A DNA stretch of 64,000 nt from Tetracladium setigerum (taxonomy: Eukaryota; Ascomycota; Leotiomycetes; Helotiales), in NCBI GenBank assembly GCA_031472005.1, contig PZJY01000007.1:2343808-2407807 (forward strand), written 5' to 3'. The translations under genes and the position numbers were made by a program. Below, piece after piece: positions 1 through 11,460 of this stretch (position 1 is the first letter of the stretch; every line of letters begins with the position of its first letter). The notes under the pieces were generated by a model. It saw only the letters and a program-made list of their open reading frames with translations. It was not told where the DNA came from and ran no database searches.

Positions 1-2747
1 GGTGTGTGTGCGTGTGTTGGGTACTGATTTGTGTGTGTTGGCGAGTGTTGGCGATTGAGATCGTGGATGCGGGGGTGGCGACACTTCGCATTTATGTGTG
101 ACTTCTGAATCCCAGGAATACGGTGTTTCCTCCTAGATACCGCTGTAGATTGGGAAGTCATTTCTTCCTCAATCTGAAGTATTAATAGGTGGCGTCCTGA
201 AGTTGTGAGGGTGGGAGGTGGATGGGTTTTCAGGACGTGAAATCCTGGCAACACCTGACGACGTAAGTTTTGGAAAGGCAAGCATGCAAAAAAGGAGTGT
301 GTAAGATAAGTTTTGACTATAATTAGATATTTAACGATTTAGGTTGCAGTGGATATGATGAACTGTTCAACTGACAAAACAAACGAATGAGAAGTTCGCC
401 TTGGAACCATTTGTGTTGTGTAATCATGAAAATGGAAAGAATTGTATTTGGAAGTATGATTCGATAATAAGCACCCACGAGACGAATGACCTCAACTATT
501 AAGAAGCTCTTCCTGGCAGTAAATCGACTATATGGGCTTGATTGATATTGTAACAAAGTAGAGAAATCTAGAAGAGCAGACAAACATAGAGCGACTCGTA
601 GACTATTTATTATGTGCAAAGTCCACAACACAAAAGAAAGACGAGAAAAATTGAAGATTTTTTTGCGAAAGCAACCATGTCCTCTATGACCCGGAATATG
701 ACGAGGCAAGGCTCTAAATATCAGACCTTCTTCCCTTGCTTAGTCGTATGCCCCCAAATGCTTCGTATGTGTCGGGGAAAACAAGGGGAATCGTTATATC
801 CTGCGACAACTTTACTGAGTAATAGACTGGTGGCAAATAATACCATGTAAATTCCTTCCCAAATTGAAGCCAACAGAATCTGGATAATCTATTGTTGTGA
901 GGGGTGATGCTTTTGTTTTTTGGGAAAGGAATACTCGGTTACGCCAAGGTCTTGGCAAATCTCGGTCAATTGGTCTTGGCTCTTCATCCAACGACATTCC
1001 TTACCTCCTCCTCGCTCACCACACCACACACACCGGATCCCTCAAAATCCTTCGGATACTCCCAAGTTGGAGTGAGAGAACAAGGCCATGCCATTTCAAG
1101 CAATCGATTGCCAGCCGCCTTACATGTGACTTGGAAACTCAAGCAATTAGAGGAGCCAAGAAGGCACCTCATTTGTCGATCTCGCCCGGGTTCGGTGAGA
1201 GAAGGAAAAGTGACCATCCACACCACAACCAGCCTTGGAACGAGGAAACAAAAATTAGGAGTTCAGCAGGATGTCTCTTGAACAGTCATGCCGAACCCTC
1301 TGTTTCGAATAGTAAGGATGACCGCAAAACCCAGTTGTCGTGTTCGTTGAAATGGCTAGTATTAGGTAGGATCTTATCATTGGATCACTCACCTGCAGCT
1401 GGTCTTACAGTAGCGCGACAGGGAAGTTCGAGGGTCCTAAAATCATTTTAGGACCCTCGAACTTCCCTGTCGCGCCAAGACCATGCACAGCGCCCCTTCC
1501 TCCTCCTCTCAACTTTTCATCGGAAATATGGAAATCAGGAATCAGTCCAGCTCCCTGACAAGTGACATTGAGGAATTGCTCCTCAGAGTCTTCAGCATAA
1601 TATCGTTGTCCGACTTTGTGAAGTCGACGGTAAAATATCCCGGTATTTTACCTTCAGATTCGACCAGGATTTCCAAGCATCTCCTTGAAGTTGATTTCGG
1701 ATTCCGTTCAAGCTGGGGGATGTTGTCAACTCATGACAAGGTTGTTGCTTAATACAAAGACGATCTTTATATTAATCTCTTTACGATAGCGTTTAGAGTG
1801 GATTGGCTTTGCTGCAATGTTTCACTGACGAAGTGGAAGCATAGGTACCTAATCACTTTACAACGAGGCTGTGGCCCCTCCTTGACCCATTTACCACCTC
1901 AAGCACCTCTAAGAATCGTTGCTCCGCCTCACGGAGATGAATTATTGAGCTGATATACAGGGCTATGCTGCACTGCCCCTAATTTCTTTTCAAGAATATA
2001 AGGATTCCTATTCCCTCAATGTCTCCAAGTTCTTCTTGCTTCCCTTTTTGCTGTTTCAATTCATTCAGACTTTTTCACCTCAAATTTGCAATCATTATTT
2101 GGGCAGCATTATCACACCACCCTTCCCGAAATGGTGGTGTGTACGGGGAATCTCGGTGTGTCCAGACCGTTGGTCGAACTCAACGAGACAATGAGGAATC
2201 TAAGGACGATCAATCTCGCCAACCAGTCGTTGCGGCCCAAAAGATGATGCCTTGTGTCTGTCCCGACACGAGAATTGGCGGACTCACGATGCGACCAGGG
2301 TAACTCAGCTGGCATTGTTGTTGAGTTCGACCGAATGATCCCGAAATAGTTTCCAAACTCCCCGCCCTCCGGCAGAAAACGAAGATAAGCAAAGTGAGGC
2401 AGACAAGGCAGACAGGGCGAACGACCAGAAAATTTTGTTGTTGAGCGATTTCACGACGAATATTCCTGTTATTGGTCGTTGGTCGTTGGTCGATAATTTG
2501 GCAGAGACACGGGATGATGTCTTCTTCCTGGAGTTTTCCCGTTGGCCAGCGCCGCAGGACGCGTTTACTTGGGTTTCGGTGTCCTTGAAGAGTTTTTTTC
2601 AGGAAGAGAATGTAGAGCATCGTATTCTACGTGGAATGCTATATGGGAAGTCCCCCGGAACTTGCGATCTGAAGTCAGATCCAAATCCCAAGTTTTCACC
2701 TTGCCACATCAATTCATTTCTTGGAACAGGCACATTCCTTTGCGACC
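1..2747. other. Region without a supported gene
   Basis: Several open frames occur here, including one of 184 codons at 897-1451. None shows a recognisable domain, a plausible intron pattern or the composition of the real genes further on. The first 60 bases are GT-rich. The only clear structure is the palindrome at 1413-1475, listed separately. I see nothing else I can support. Confidence 0.6.
1400..1483. repeat. Perfect 31-bp inverted repeat with 1-nt spacer
   Basis: Bases 1413-1443 and 1445-1475 are exact reverse complements separated by a single C, giving a 63-bp near-palindrome. A further 7-bp complementary block lies outside it (1400-1406 with 1477-1483), offset by five extra bases on the left and none on the right beyond the shared C. 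Such a structure can extrude as a cruciform or fold into a long RNA hairpin. It could also be a fold-back artefact. The right arm carries the ORF stop of the 184-codon frame ending at 1451, so that frame is probably fortuitous. Confidence 0.95.
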
Positions 2748-4769
2748 ATGGCTTTACCGAGTGATTATTACCAGATTTCAGACTCCAAGGTAAAGAGCGA
2801 CGAGTACTCTACCGGAGAGCGTTCGAATAATGCTGCATTTGAGAGCTTTGCCGGGTGAGCGATAACTTTTGCGTATATTTCCGCTTTGCTTGCTAACTCT
2901 GAGTAGAATACAGTCTCAGCCAAAACATAACTCCCGACATGATACTTTTCTCGTTCGGATTGTTTTCGAGCGTAATCCTCCTGGAACAGACGAACATTCG
3001 CAGCGAAATTGTCCAGTTGCAGATTGCAGGCAATTGTTTCAATCCGCGGAAGAATTGCAGAACCATGTCTTGGACTGTCTGCAGGCTGCGAATGGCAACT
3101 ATCACTGTTACAAGTGTGGAAAGCGAGAAAAAATTGGCAGATATTTTGCGACAACTGTCAACAGGTGGCGATCCGCGAAAAGGCTCCTTTCTCCCTGGCC
3201 CCACACTTCAAAACATGAGAGGAGAAGGGAGGCGGATTACAGACAAAATCTCATGTCAGAAACGTCAGAAAATCCTGGCGACCAGCGCGTTGCAGAGCTG
3301 CCAACTTCGATGTGCGTTGGAATGAGGACAGCCGGCAAAGTACCAGAAATGCCCACCCAAGATGTGATATTCAGGCCAGATCAAACTGCTCCGGTTGAAC
3401 TACAAAATGATTCTTTCCTACCAGATCAACTGAAGGCATGGGAGAACAGACATCTCACCAAACGCAGCAGTTCTGGCCATATAATGAGAAGTCTGCGAGC
3501 CACAACTTCAGGAACAATCACTGGCCTTCCACATACTCCTCTCATGATCCGACGAGTCCTTGCTCCCCAGTTTCTCCTACAGATGATCAAACATGGCAAA
3601 ATTCGGCACCGATTTCTCCTCAAGAAGTCGGGCATCCAAGCTCTGTGTTTAGTTCGTTCGGAACAATGCGAGAAGGTCAAAATTCTACATCCCTACCGAA
3701 TCATCAAATCAATCCCGACTACCCGTCCTTCGCAATGCCTGGGAAAGTCACGGTTGGAATGGAGGGCTTAGCTTTGCATCTTCTAATTCCGGAAGCCCTT
3801 CCAATAATCTTCCGGAGCTTTCAGATGATAGCTGTAGCCGCAATGTTTCCATGTCAAGCAACTCGGGAAGTCTACCAAGCGACAGCTCCTGGATGGGAAA
3901 TGATGTTACAATGTTCTTGGATGGATCTGTTTTGTGTGATGAGCCAGGAATCTATGATGAAGCATCAGAACTTGAGAGCGTGCAGCCGGCGGCGGAACTG
4001 GCAAGCACTGAGCAGAGGATGAAGCCTTCATTCGAGGGTGATGACATTTCAACTGGCTTTTTCCCGAATTACTTAAATCCAAAGGAGCAGTCTCAGATCC
4101 ACTACAAAGATGTGTAAGTCAGTGAATCATCTTGGACACACACAAGTTTACTAAGCCCTGTTCAGAAATCAAAATGTTCACGAGAACCAGATCTCTTCAA
4201 CCATTCACCACTATCCATCTCCACCAAATCAACAGACTCAAAATGGTATCATGACCAAACCTCGCCGCACACCGTCAAGACGACCCACACAAAGTAACGC
4301 CTGTATATGCGGTCACCAAGCTAAAGGCATTCCCAAGAACCGAAAGGGCAATCTCAAACGGCATATCCAAAAATGTAAAGTTATTCGGCAGCAGTCAGAT
4401 CCCGAGTCTCTCCTCTCACTGAAAGACTGCGTTTGTGAATACCCAAATTGCGGAAAAGGATTCACTCGAACGGATAACCTCTTGGTGCACCAGAGAGAAA
4501 AGAACCATTTACCTTCTCGAAGTGCAATTGCATCACCACCCAATGAATGGGGTGAGGTTGATGGAAAGTCAAGGCATCATTTGCATTCTCAGAGCATGAC
4601 TACATCACCAGGTGCCGAGTGGGGTAGGGGCGACGGTGATGGAGAGTCAAGATATTTCCAGTCTTTTCACAGTATGGTAGTATCACCAGCTCCTGAGTGG
4701 GGTGCAGGCGACGGCGGATCAAGATACCTTGAAGGTATCCAAAATGGTGCTGGGTTTCACTCGAGGTGA
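2748..4769 (+). CDS. C2H2 zinc-finger protein with internal frameshifts
   Basis: I read exon 1 at 2748-2854, intron 2855-2906 (GTGAGC, GCTAAC branch, TAG), a long second exon, intron 4114-4165 (GTAAGT, TACTAAG branch, CAG) and a last exon to 4769. The N-terminal part has a C-x4-C-x12-H type finger beginning NCPVADC and then a CYKC knuckle. The C-terminal part has CICG...RHIQKC and CEYPNCGKGFTRTDN...H, a classical C2H2 finger, so nuclear DNA binding is likely. The end holds three imperfect repeats around EWGxxDGxSR. The second exon changes frame twice, near 3436 and near 3745, each time as if one base were missing. A third shift near 3146 (a run of six A) would create FCDNCQQ, completing a second CxxC pair, but it needs a return shift near 3215. 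The gene is either decayed or affected by missing bases. The start codon and the two introns are well supported; the middle is not. Confidence 0.7.
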
Positions 4770-5430
4770 ATTTGGGTCTCACTTTTGTGAGGTGCGGGTC
4801 TGGAAAACCCCTCCTCGCCCCATCGAATTCTTGCAGGTCAAAAGCTGTGGCTCATTCTGTGATGGTCGAACTATCATCGAGAGCCTTGGGCCACTTGATT
4901 GTGGTCGAGCACGAAGGAAGACGGGAACTTTCTGTTTCGCTCTTATCTCTTTTTAATTATTTTCATAATCCTATCACTTTAGAAAATTAATATTCATATT
5001 CATCACAACGAACTGCAAGATCGAAAATAACTGTTCTGTTAGAAAAATCATGTGCACTTGCTAGTCTCCCCCATGGACGACTTACTTTCCTCTCAAATAA
5101 AAAGTTCCGAGCATGCTAGGATTAATGTGTAACAATTGCAAGTCATTGATTAATCTCAATGCCGAAAAGGTCATGTGCGGACTTTTGAGCCACGATGAAT
5201 TACATGAAAGGTGTGTGCTGGTGCCAAGACCGAGCGACCAGATCAAGTACAACCAAAAGCAGCGCACGCAAAGTGAATTTAGGTACTTTTTAAGTGCCAT
5301 TCATTCGGGATCACGCTACTCCGGCAAATAACAGCTGGAATTATTAGAAACGGCCACTTCAGAACAGCTCATTTTATCCTCTCCGCCCAGCTCAACCAAT
5401 AACAACCAAGCGGTCGCCAAAGGACTCAAT
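4770..5430. other. Intergenic, no supported gene
   Basis: AT-rich sequence follows the zinc-finger stop. An open frame at 5113-5331 (72 codons) has no recognisable domain. I see no other feature. Confidence 0.5.
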
Positions 5431-5907
5431 TTGGGGCCATACAAGAAAGAGCAGCCTGCGATTGATAGCGAGCGGCAGTTGTCTGGGAAGGTGGTCGACG
5501 AAAAGACAAGAAACGCATTAGAGCAATCAGATCAATTGACACCGGAACACCTCCTTTTGATAGACGCTATCTTGACGCTTCCCGAGACTTCCCTGGAGAA
5601 CGAAACTCGACGTAGGATCACGGCAATCAATACTATAACAATATACTACGGCGTGGAGGAAGGACCGACTCCCCGTCGAAATTAGCGTGGACGCCCATTA
5701 AAAGAGGATAGTCCTCCGGTCATTACAATAGTAGAGCTTGATGCTCTTAGCCAAGCAATACGATCTATTAAGGGAAAGAAAAGACCGACAAAATATTTTT
5801 TTTATCTTGAGAATCCCTCTTTAGTATTGGGCGAAAGGGCAGCCTCGTATATTAACCTAGGTTCTTTGAGTAGACAATTTCTAAGGAAGTATATAAGCAA
5901 GTTATAA
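5431..5907 (+). pseudogene. Fossil of a FluG-domain (DUF3435) protein C-terminus
   Basis: The translated frame contains ERQLSG, a stretch with SDQLTPEHLLLIDAILTLP, then RRRITAINTITIYYGVEEG. After a stop at 5683-5685 it continues in weaker form with KGKKRPT, and with GSLSRQFLRKYISKL up to a stop at about 5905. This order matches my recollection of the C-terminal half of fungal FluG/DUF3435 proteins, which end in a degenerate C2H2-like region. The downstream 300 bases are very AT-rich with many stops, compatible with repeat-induced point mutation (RIP). No start or N-terminal half is visible. DUF3435 genes are often multicopy and element-associated in fungi, so this is probably a relic of such a copy. 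Confidence 0.65.
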
Positions 5908-6186
5908 GGGGGCGTATATCGACTATTAGATTTATAATATTAAGCTAGGAACCCGATTAGATTTATTAATTTATATAGAGAGGTTCCATGGAATTGTATC
6001 ACGGGGCCGGCGGAAAAGTTACCCTCTTAGATTTCAAATCTATAGTCGATCAACAGCGAAAAGGCAGGGACGAGCCCGGCATTAATTAATTATAGGGATG
6101 TATAAACGCCGAACTTTCGCGAAACTTTGAAACTTAAACCTCCCCTTTATTGCGATTTTCTAGCCTGGTACATAGCCCTACCACCC

Positions 6187-6690
6187 TTAAAAATGTTGGC
6201 CCGGTCCTAAACCTTCCAACGAAAGCACTTGCAGTTTGCTAGTGATTCCTTGGATATGCTTTTCGAGGTCGATGGTTGTATTCGTAAGGATGTCCTTGCA
6301 TTCTTGGAAAGTACTGGCCGTAAGTTGATGAGAAGATACAAGTCTTCCTGGGATATTGATAGTATCGCGAGAGAAATCGTCCGAGAGGCTGGATTGAAGT
6401 TGGTGTATATATTCCAATGCTGTAGTGCAAGTAGTAAGGCACCGCTCGGTAGTCTCCTTTTCCTCTTGCAATTTCTCTCGCTTGGATTTAAGATTGTCTG
6501 AAGTACCCGGCGCGAGGTTGATTTGTAGTTTTGCGATCTTGTTGCGAAGTAGTTCTTCCGAGAGGTTGGATTGAAGTCGGTCCATATATTTCATAGCTCT
6601 CACACAGATTATTAAACATTGCTTTGTACTCTCCCCTCCTGTTGTTCTCGCTCGCGTCCGGCCTCAACCTCGTTCGAGATATGCGGTGAA
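6187..6690 (-). pseudogene. Fragment of a PigL_N/STAND-associated coiled-coil protein
   Basis: The minus-strand frame 6603-6187 (no ATG at its upstream end; it opens with GTG) encodes a coiled-coil segment with the signature phrases QEEKETTERCLTTC and STFQECKDILTNTTIDLE. These correspond to EERMSAQQCLQIC and ESLQECKDNLASTAAKLE in the intact gene at 10093-11460, so the two are paralogous in their central part. The frame can be followed upstream to about 6690 with interruptions, for example ASENNRRGEYKACL. It stops early at 6187 and lacks the N-terminal domain. It is a truncated relic on the opposite strand to the intact copy, about 3.5 kb away. Confidence 0.65.
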
Positions 6691-8271
6691 AAGTGGATCT
6701 GCATTTTTCGATAATCCTTCTCCGGTTTAGTTATCTTCGCTATTGACTATTATTGTCTTTTTGTCTTCTGTATTTGGATCAGCGCCTGATTATATAGAGA
6801 GATGAGAGCTCTTCTTAGTAACTTTAGTTGCTTCGAAGGTCATGAATCATATATCACGTTAGCTCTCTATCCAATGCACTGCCTTGCTCTAGTCTCGGCA
6901 CCAATTTTGGTAGTCGAGATAGATTTGGAACTTCCACGTTCTATTCAGCTGGGCCATCTCCCGGAATTTCTCGAGGATTTGCCGTCCGCCCGTGGATCTT
7001 AGGTTCCAAGCAGCCGTGCCATGATGTTAAATATATGACGATTCCTTGAGTAAAGCTCTAGAGGTTCCGAATTCGGGGTCGATCTTCTCAGGAGTTACAA
7101 ACTGCCTTAAGGAGTTTCGAGTCTCGTGGCTCACGAGGAAAGTAGTAGGAGATAGCAAGTGTGATCAATATGCTCAAGTGTTTGAAATTTTGGCAGTGCG
7201 TTCAAATCAAATTTATTATAATGTTATCTTTTATATTGCTCTGACTCCTTTCCGGCTTCCGCTTGAAATGCAAGGACTTCATCAACTTGCAAGACTTCTT
7301 CGGGCAGTCTTCCGACGCTTCATCTGCAAGTCCTGCAGCACCTTCTTTTCACGGAAGGTCATCACGCCATCGATATTAAGATGGCTAGCTTCATAGCCAA
7401 GTCTACAGACAACTGCTCTTGGGCGTACTTCCGTAACTGCCTTTTGGTAAAATAATTTTTGTACTCTAGCCACAAGCATCAATGTTCACAAATGAGTGTG
7501 GGCTCTTGGAAGCGGAAATCTGGAGTTACCACATTTCCTAATAGCTGATCTTGCCTGAGAAGATCGTGATCGGAGCGATTCAGCGCACGATTAAAGTTAT
7601 CCTCGGCCATCCGAGGCTTGTACCAAGTGGCCGTTGATTTTTCACCAACTTCAAGGCAGAAACGCTAGGCCTCGTATCTATTCTGCTAGTCGCAAAATTT
7701 CATGGGCATTCTCCATATCTTCCACATGACGGAACACAATCGCATGTTGAAAGATATTAGGGGAAATCTCTGTGGACTAGGATTTGAAGCCGAGGGTGAT
7801 GAGAGTATCAAATTGATGCTCGGCTGGATTGAGGGCTTGAAGGCTGGTGATTTAATTGCCATGTGGTGCTGGAAAATCCTACAGAACATCTACCACTTTA
7901 GGACAATCACGAGTAAGCACGAAAACACAACATGATTGTATATTGGAGTTTTTCGGGAACCACATAGCGGGTGAAATGATGTAGAATAGGTAATAGGAAT
8001 GTTTACAAAACAGTTGTAGTTTGAAGTTTTGTAGCTTTGCTGTTATTTTAGGTTACTGAATCCGACGATTAATCTGCTAGTTCGACTCATCAAGAAGTCA
8101 GATCGTTGTCCAGTGTTTCCCCCGAGGCGCTCCCGATGTTAAGGGAAGAATTGGAAATCAGTGAGCCGGTTCCTGTGTTCACCAACTAGTGGACGAACCA
8201 GAACCAGAAGTAGACTTTAGATTTTCTGGGTTCCCTGTTCAACTCAGAGAGCCCTGCCTATGAGATTAAAC
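6691..8271. other. Degenerate region, no supported gene
   Basis: Short open frames occur on both strands (6802-7002 plus, 7046-7396 plus, 7282-7482 minus, 7702-7935 plus), but none has a recognisable domain. The frame at 7482-7282 minus is rich in K/R and coiled-coil-like (REKKVLQDLQMKRRK), which could be a transposase or regulator remnant. I cannot support a specific call. Confidence 0.4.
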
Positions 8272-8457
8272 CTAACTTCCCACAAAATTCGGAAAAGCGG
8301 TTGCTTGCCTCTTCTTCATTTGCCTCAAATCTTCCCTGATCCTCTTATCCGCAACGTGCAGGTATGGGCAAGAAGTGTTTTGGCAACGTCCGAAACCTGA
8401 GAAAAACCTACAAGAGACCGATGCCCGAGAGTCTGTTGGTAATTGAGGAGAGCCCAT
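8272..8457 (-). pseudogene. CCCH zinc-finger fragment
   Basis: The 61-codon minus frame contains CRFFSGFGRCQNTSCPYLH, a C-x8-C-x4-C-x3-H spacing typical of CCCH fingers that bind RNA. It is followed by a basic tail. No upstream domain, intron or longer frame is visible. It is either a terminal exon of a lost gene or a relic. It sits among other fossils, so I favour a relic. Confidence 0.4.
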
Positions 8458-9341
8458 GAATATTGCAAGCTATTCCCGTGGCGCCCGCTTGGCCTGGAAA
8501 ATGCCGGAGGAAAGGATTGGATACGTTGTCAAGGGCAGACAACAAGGGAGGCGCAATATGATTGGCTCGAATATCGGTATAAGTTTTTACACCATCGAGG
8601 AGTCGTGAATCAACGGCGTGAGAAGCAGCGAGCAGCCTACCACAAGCGGCGGAGGCGGTGGCCTATGCTATCGAAACGAAGGAAGAGACGTCATGGTTGA
8701 CCACACTTTCGACACTCAGCGTGAACGGACAGCCGGGAAGCAGGCGCGTTCTGCTCGGAGGGTTTGTTTTCCTTAATGTGGAGGAGCAAGATTGATGTGC
8801 CGGTAATGCTTTGAGTCGAAAAATGTATCATGGGAAGCGGCAGTTGTTAGTCTTGGCGCTTGCAGGCACCGAACTTTCAACGGCGTGATGCAAGTATGGC
8901 GCAACAGTTCACTAGTATTCTTCTAAATCTCTCATGATATACAACACCATTTGCTTTAACCTTCCGACTCGTGGATCTAAAATATCATCAAGCAATACAC
9001 TATGGAGAATACCGGACATACCTAGTAGCAGCATGAAAACAATACCGACCGGGCCTTTCGCATTTACACCAAGCCTAGCCGTGGCATTTAAATGCACATA
9101 GGTCAGACCTTGATTTGGAATTAGCAGTAGACTAGAAATAGTTTGATTCTATAGCTCTGGGAATACTACCGGATCCCTTTCCTTCTCAATCCTCGGCACA
9201 TCTTCAGTTAATTCCTAGTCAACGGACATGAAAAGGCAGTGAGTCGCACTGGTGTGTCGTAGATAGAGAATCTTAATCCATATAACTACCCAACATATTC
9301 TTCAATAAAAACAATCTCAATACCGTTGAGAGTTTGTACAA

Positions 9342-9780
9342 ATGACCCGTCACGCCCTTGCCGATTGGGTACTTGTCGCAGATGATGTGAGCACGCTTTA
9401 CCCCATCGATGAAGTTGATAACAGCCAAGACGATGATGAGAGCACGCTTTGCTCGGTCAATCAAGACCATGAGTATGCTATTTCCAGAACTCCATCAAGA
9501 GAATAAAATACTAATACGCTAGCACATAGACAAGAGCTTACTCTCCCCATACGCCGGGAAAGATCGAACATCATCCAGAAAAAAGGCGTTAATCCAGATT
9601 CGAAGGATAGCTATGGCCCTGCACTTACGCAAGCCGTAAGGACAAGAAACGAGACTCTTGCTATTGAGCTGCTTGAGAGAGGCGCTGATCCAGATGCGAG
9701 GGACAGCTTTGGCCCCGCACTCACGCAGGCTGTAAGACGCGGCTACACTAGAAGAAGCGAATGTCATGTAAGTTAGTATT
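9342..9780 (+). pseudogene. Ankyrin-repeat gene fossil
   Basis: A short plus-strand frame at 9342-9506 (54 codons) contains two related phrases, DDVSTLYPIDEVD and DDDESTLCSVNQD. After a gap, the frame around 9579-9779 encodes GVNPDSKDSYGPALTQAV, then ELLERGADPDARDSFGPAL, then TQAVRRGY. This is a near-perfect tandem pair of ankyrin repeats (GADPDARD...GxALxxAV...), which mediate protein contacts. Neither piece has a proper start or end. In fungi such repeats are often the C-terminal sensor of NLR-like STAND proteins, and two PigL_N-type sequences lie nearby. Confidence 0.6.
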
Positions 9781-9976
9781 CTCATAGTGGATTATTGGTT
9801 TGAAATCTTTAGTTTTAGGGCAAGAAAACGTGAGAAGTCAGTCATTGAGGGCTCAACACAAGATTGTGTAAATAAATCTCTTGTTTGTGGCACGTAAATC
9901 CAGTGATCAACACTGGGAGTCGCCAAGCGCCAGATGATCCTATGAGGTTAGTTGCTGGATCTGGGCGCTTCCTCGC

Positions 9977-10017
9977 CCAATCCAATCCGTAACCAACACG
10001 ATTTAGCCATATATAAG
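9977..10017 (+). promoter_or_regulatory. CCAAT boxes and TATA element of the PigL_N gene
   Basis: Two overlapping-spaced CCAAT boxes at 9977-9981 and 9982-9986 are followed by TATATAAG at 10010-10017. The latter is about 76 nt before the ATG at 10093 and is followed by a pyrimidine-rich leader. The order and spacing fit a fungal core promoter. This is an inference from position only. Confidence 0.4.
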
Positions 10018-10092
10018 CATCAACCCCACGCATCAATTCTTACCTTCTTCCAACTTCCCACGACTCCCTTTTTCTCCGAAAGGAATTCAGTA

Positions 10093-11460
10093 ATGGCAGA
10101 AGCCATAGGCCTGGCTTCCGGGCTACTGACCTTGACTGGCTTCGCTTTCAAGGCTAGCATCACACTTTACAAGACGGTCCAGAGCTTTCAATTTCATCCC
10201 AAACGCGTCCGCGATCTCAATGAGCAACTTGAGGCTTTGAGCGGCGTCCTAAGCTCGCTCTCTGAGACGATCAATACTATGCCTGACGTCAACCTTTCCG
10301 CCCTCAATCTTCCTTTGCTACGATGTGGCAATGCTTGCAAAGAGTTTGAACAGGAGATCCTGAGGTGTTCAAAGCGATCAGGTGGTAACCGGACGAGCTT
10401 TCGAGATTGGGCTAAATTAAGATACATGGGCGATGACATCGACGCATTCGTGCAATTGCTCGCTGGGTACAAGTCGACCATCAATATTGCCCTTACTGAC
10501 GCAAATCTGTAAGGCTCTGTGATCTTGCGTATTCATAAGCAGCTCTAATTCTTCTCGTTCATGCTTAGTCGCACATCCTCCATTACCGCCGAAGCCCTTG
10601 AAGTTTACAGAGATCTTCTAAAGACGGCCACTGACGACCTTCAGGAGCATCTTCAAAATATTGACGAGAAGCTCGAAGCGATATTGGGACGCGCTGCGAC
10701 TGAGCCTCAGTCAGATGGATCAGAACTACGACTTATACAGGAGGAGCGGATGAGTGCACAACAGTGTCTTCAGATCTGTGCCCAGTTGTCCAACCACATT
10801 GATCAGATTCAATCTACAGCCAAGCGTGGTGGCAGCTCTGCTGAGTCCACTCATTCAAATACCTTGCCGGAGCAACTCACTAGCGAGAGCCTGCAAGAAT
10901 GCAAGGATAACCTCGCATCTACAGCTGCGAAATTGGAAAGGCTTATGAAAGATCGCATCGACCAACTGGTGACACAAGCGGGTAAAGTACTGACCAAAGA
11001 GGAGGATCGTGCGGAGCTTTCAAGGGTACGGGAAGAGTGGGAGACAGCCCGTCAGTGCATGGACATCTATGCTAAAGCAGATCTCCGTTTGAGGGAAAAC
11101 ATTAGCATCATTGACAATTACGCCACTGGCGATGCCGTACAGTTCATGGTATCGACTGATGGCAAGACAATTCATGGTAAAAATCGAGGGCTTGGGTGGA
11201 GAACGAGGCAAGTTGGAGGCCACCTTAATGATGCTTCGCTCCAACAACTATCACGGGATATGTTTGGCGCTAGACTCCAAAGTTCTGGAATGGAGGACAT
11301 ATTATCGCGAGGCGATACTTCACATGTTGCTGATGATGTCCCTGGGCCAGAGTTCAAGGAACGATATGGGGAAGGTTTCAAGCTTACGTCCAAAACTTCG
11401 AATGTAGACACATCCGTGTCTGCTCAGCATTTCGCGGAGGGTTTCTCACGCAAGAAATGA
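10093..11460 (+). CDS. PigL_N-domain protein (fungal STAND N-terminal type)
   Basis: Exons 10093-10508 and 10569-11460 join across a 60-nt intron (GTAAGG...TTAG) to give 435 residues with no frame problem. The N-terminal 140 residues start MAEAIGLASGLLTLTGFAF and include a hydrophobic helix, then an amphipathic helical bundle. This matches the fungal N-terminal domain of STAND proteins (PigL_N). It is followed by coiled-coil segments with EERMSAQQCLQIC and QECKDNL. A C-terminal region (GDAVQFMVSTDGKTIHGKN, then ASLQQLSRDM) is commonly found at the end of NACHT-less members. No NACHT P-loop and no repeats are present, so it is a short member. In full STAND proteins this domain is thought to transmit a death or signalling trigger; the role of the stand-alone form is unknown. 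The start is preceded by TATA and CCAAT elements. Confidence 0.85.

Noticed and set aside
897..1451. 184-codon open frame
   Set aside because: It ends inside the palindrome, overlaps another frame of similar length, and shows no domain or intron pattern.
3219..3760. Hidden introns bridging the frame changes of the C2H2 gene
   Set aside because: The one GT-AG pair tested in detail (3340-3424) leads directly to a stop; for the change near 3745 no plausible GT-AG pair was seen.
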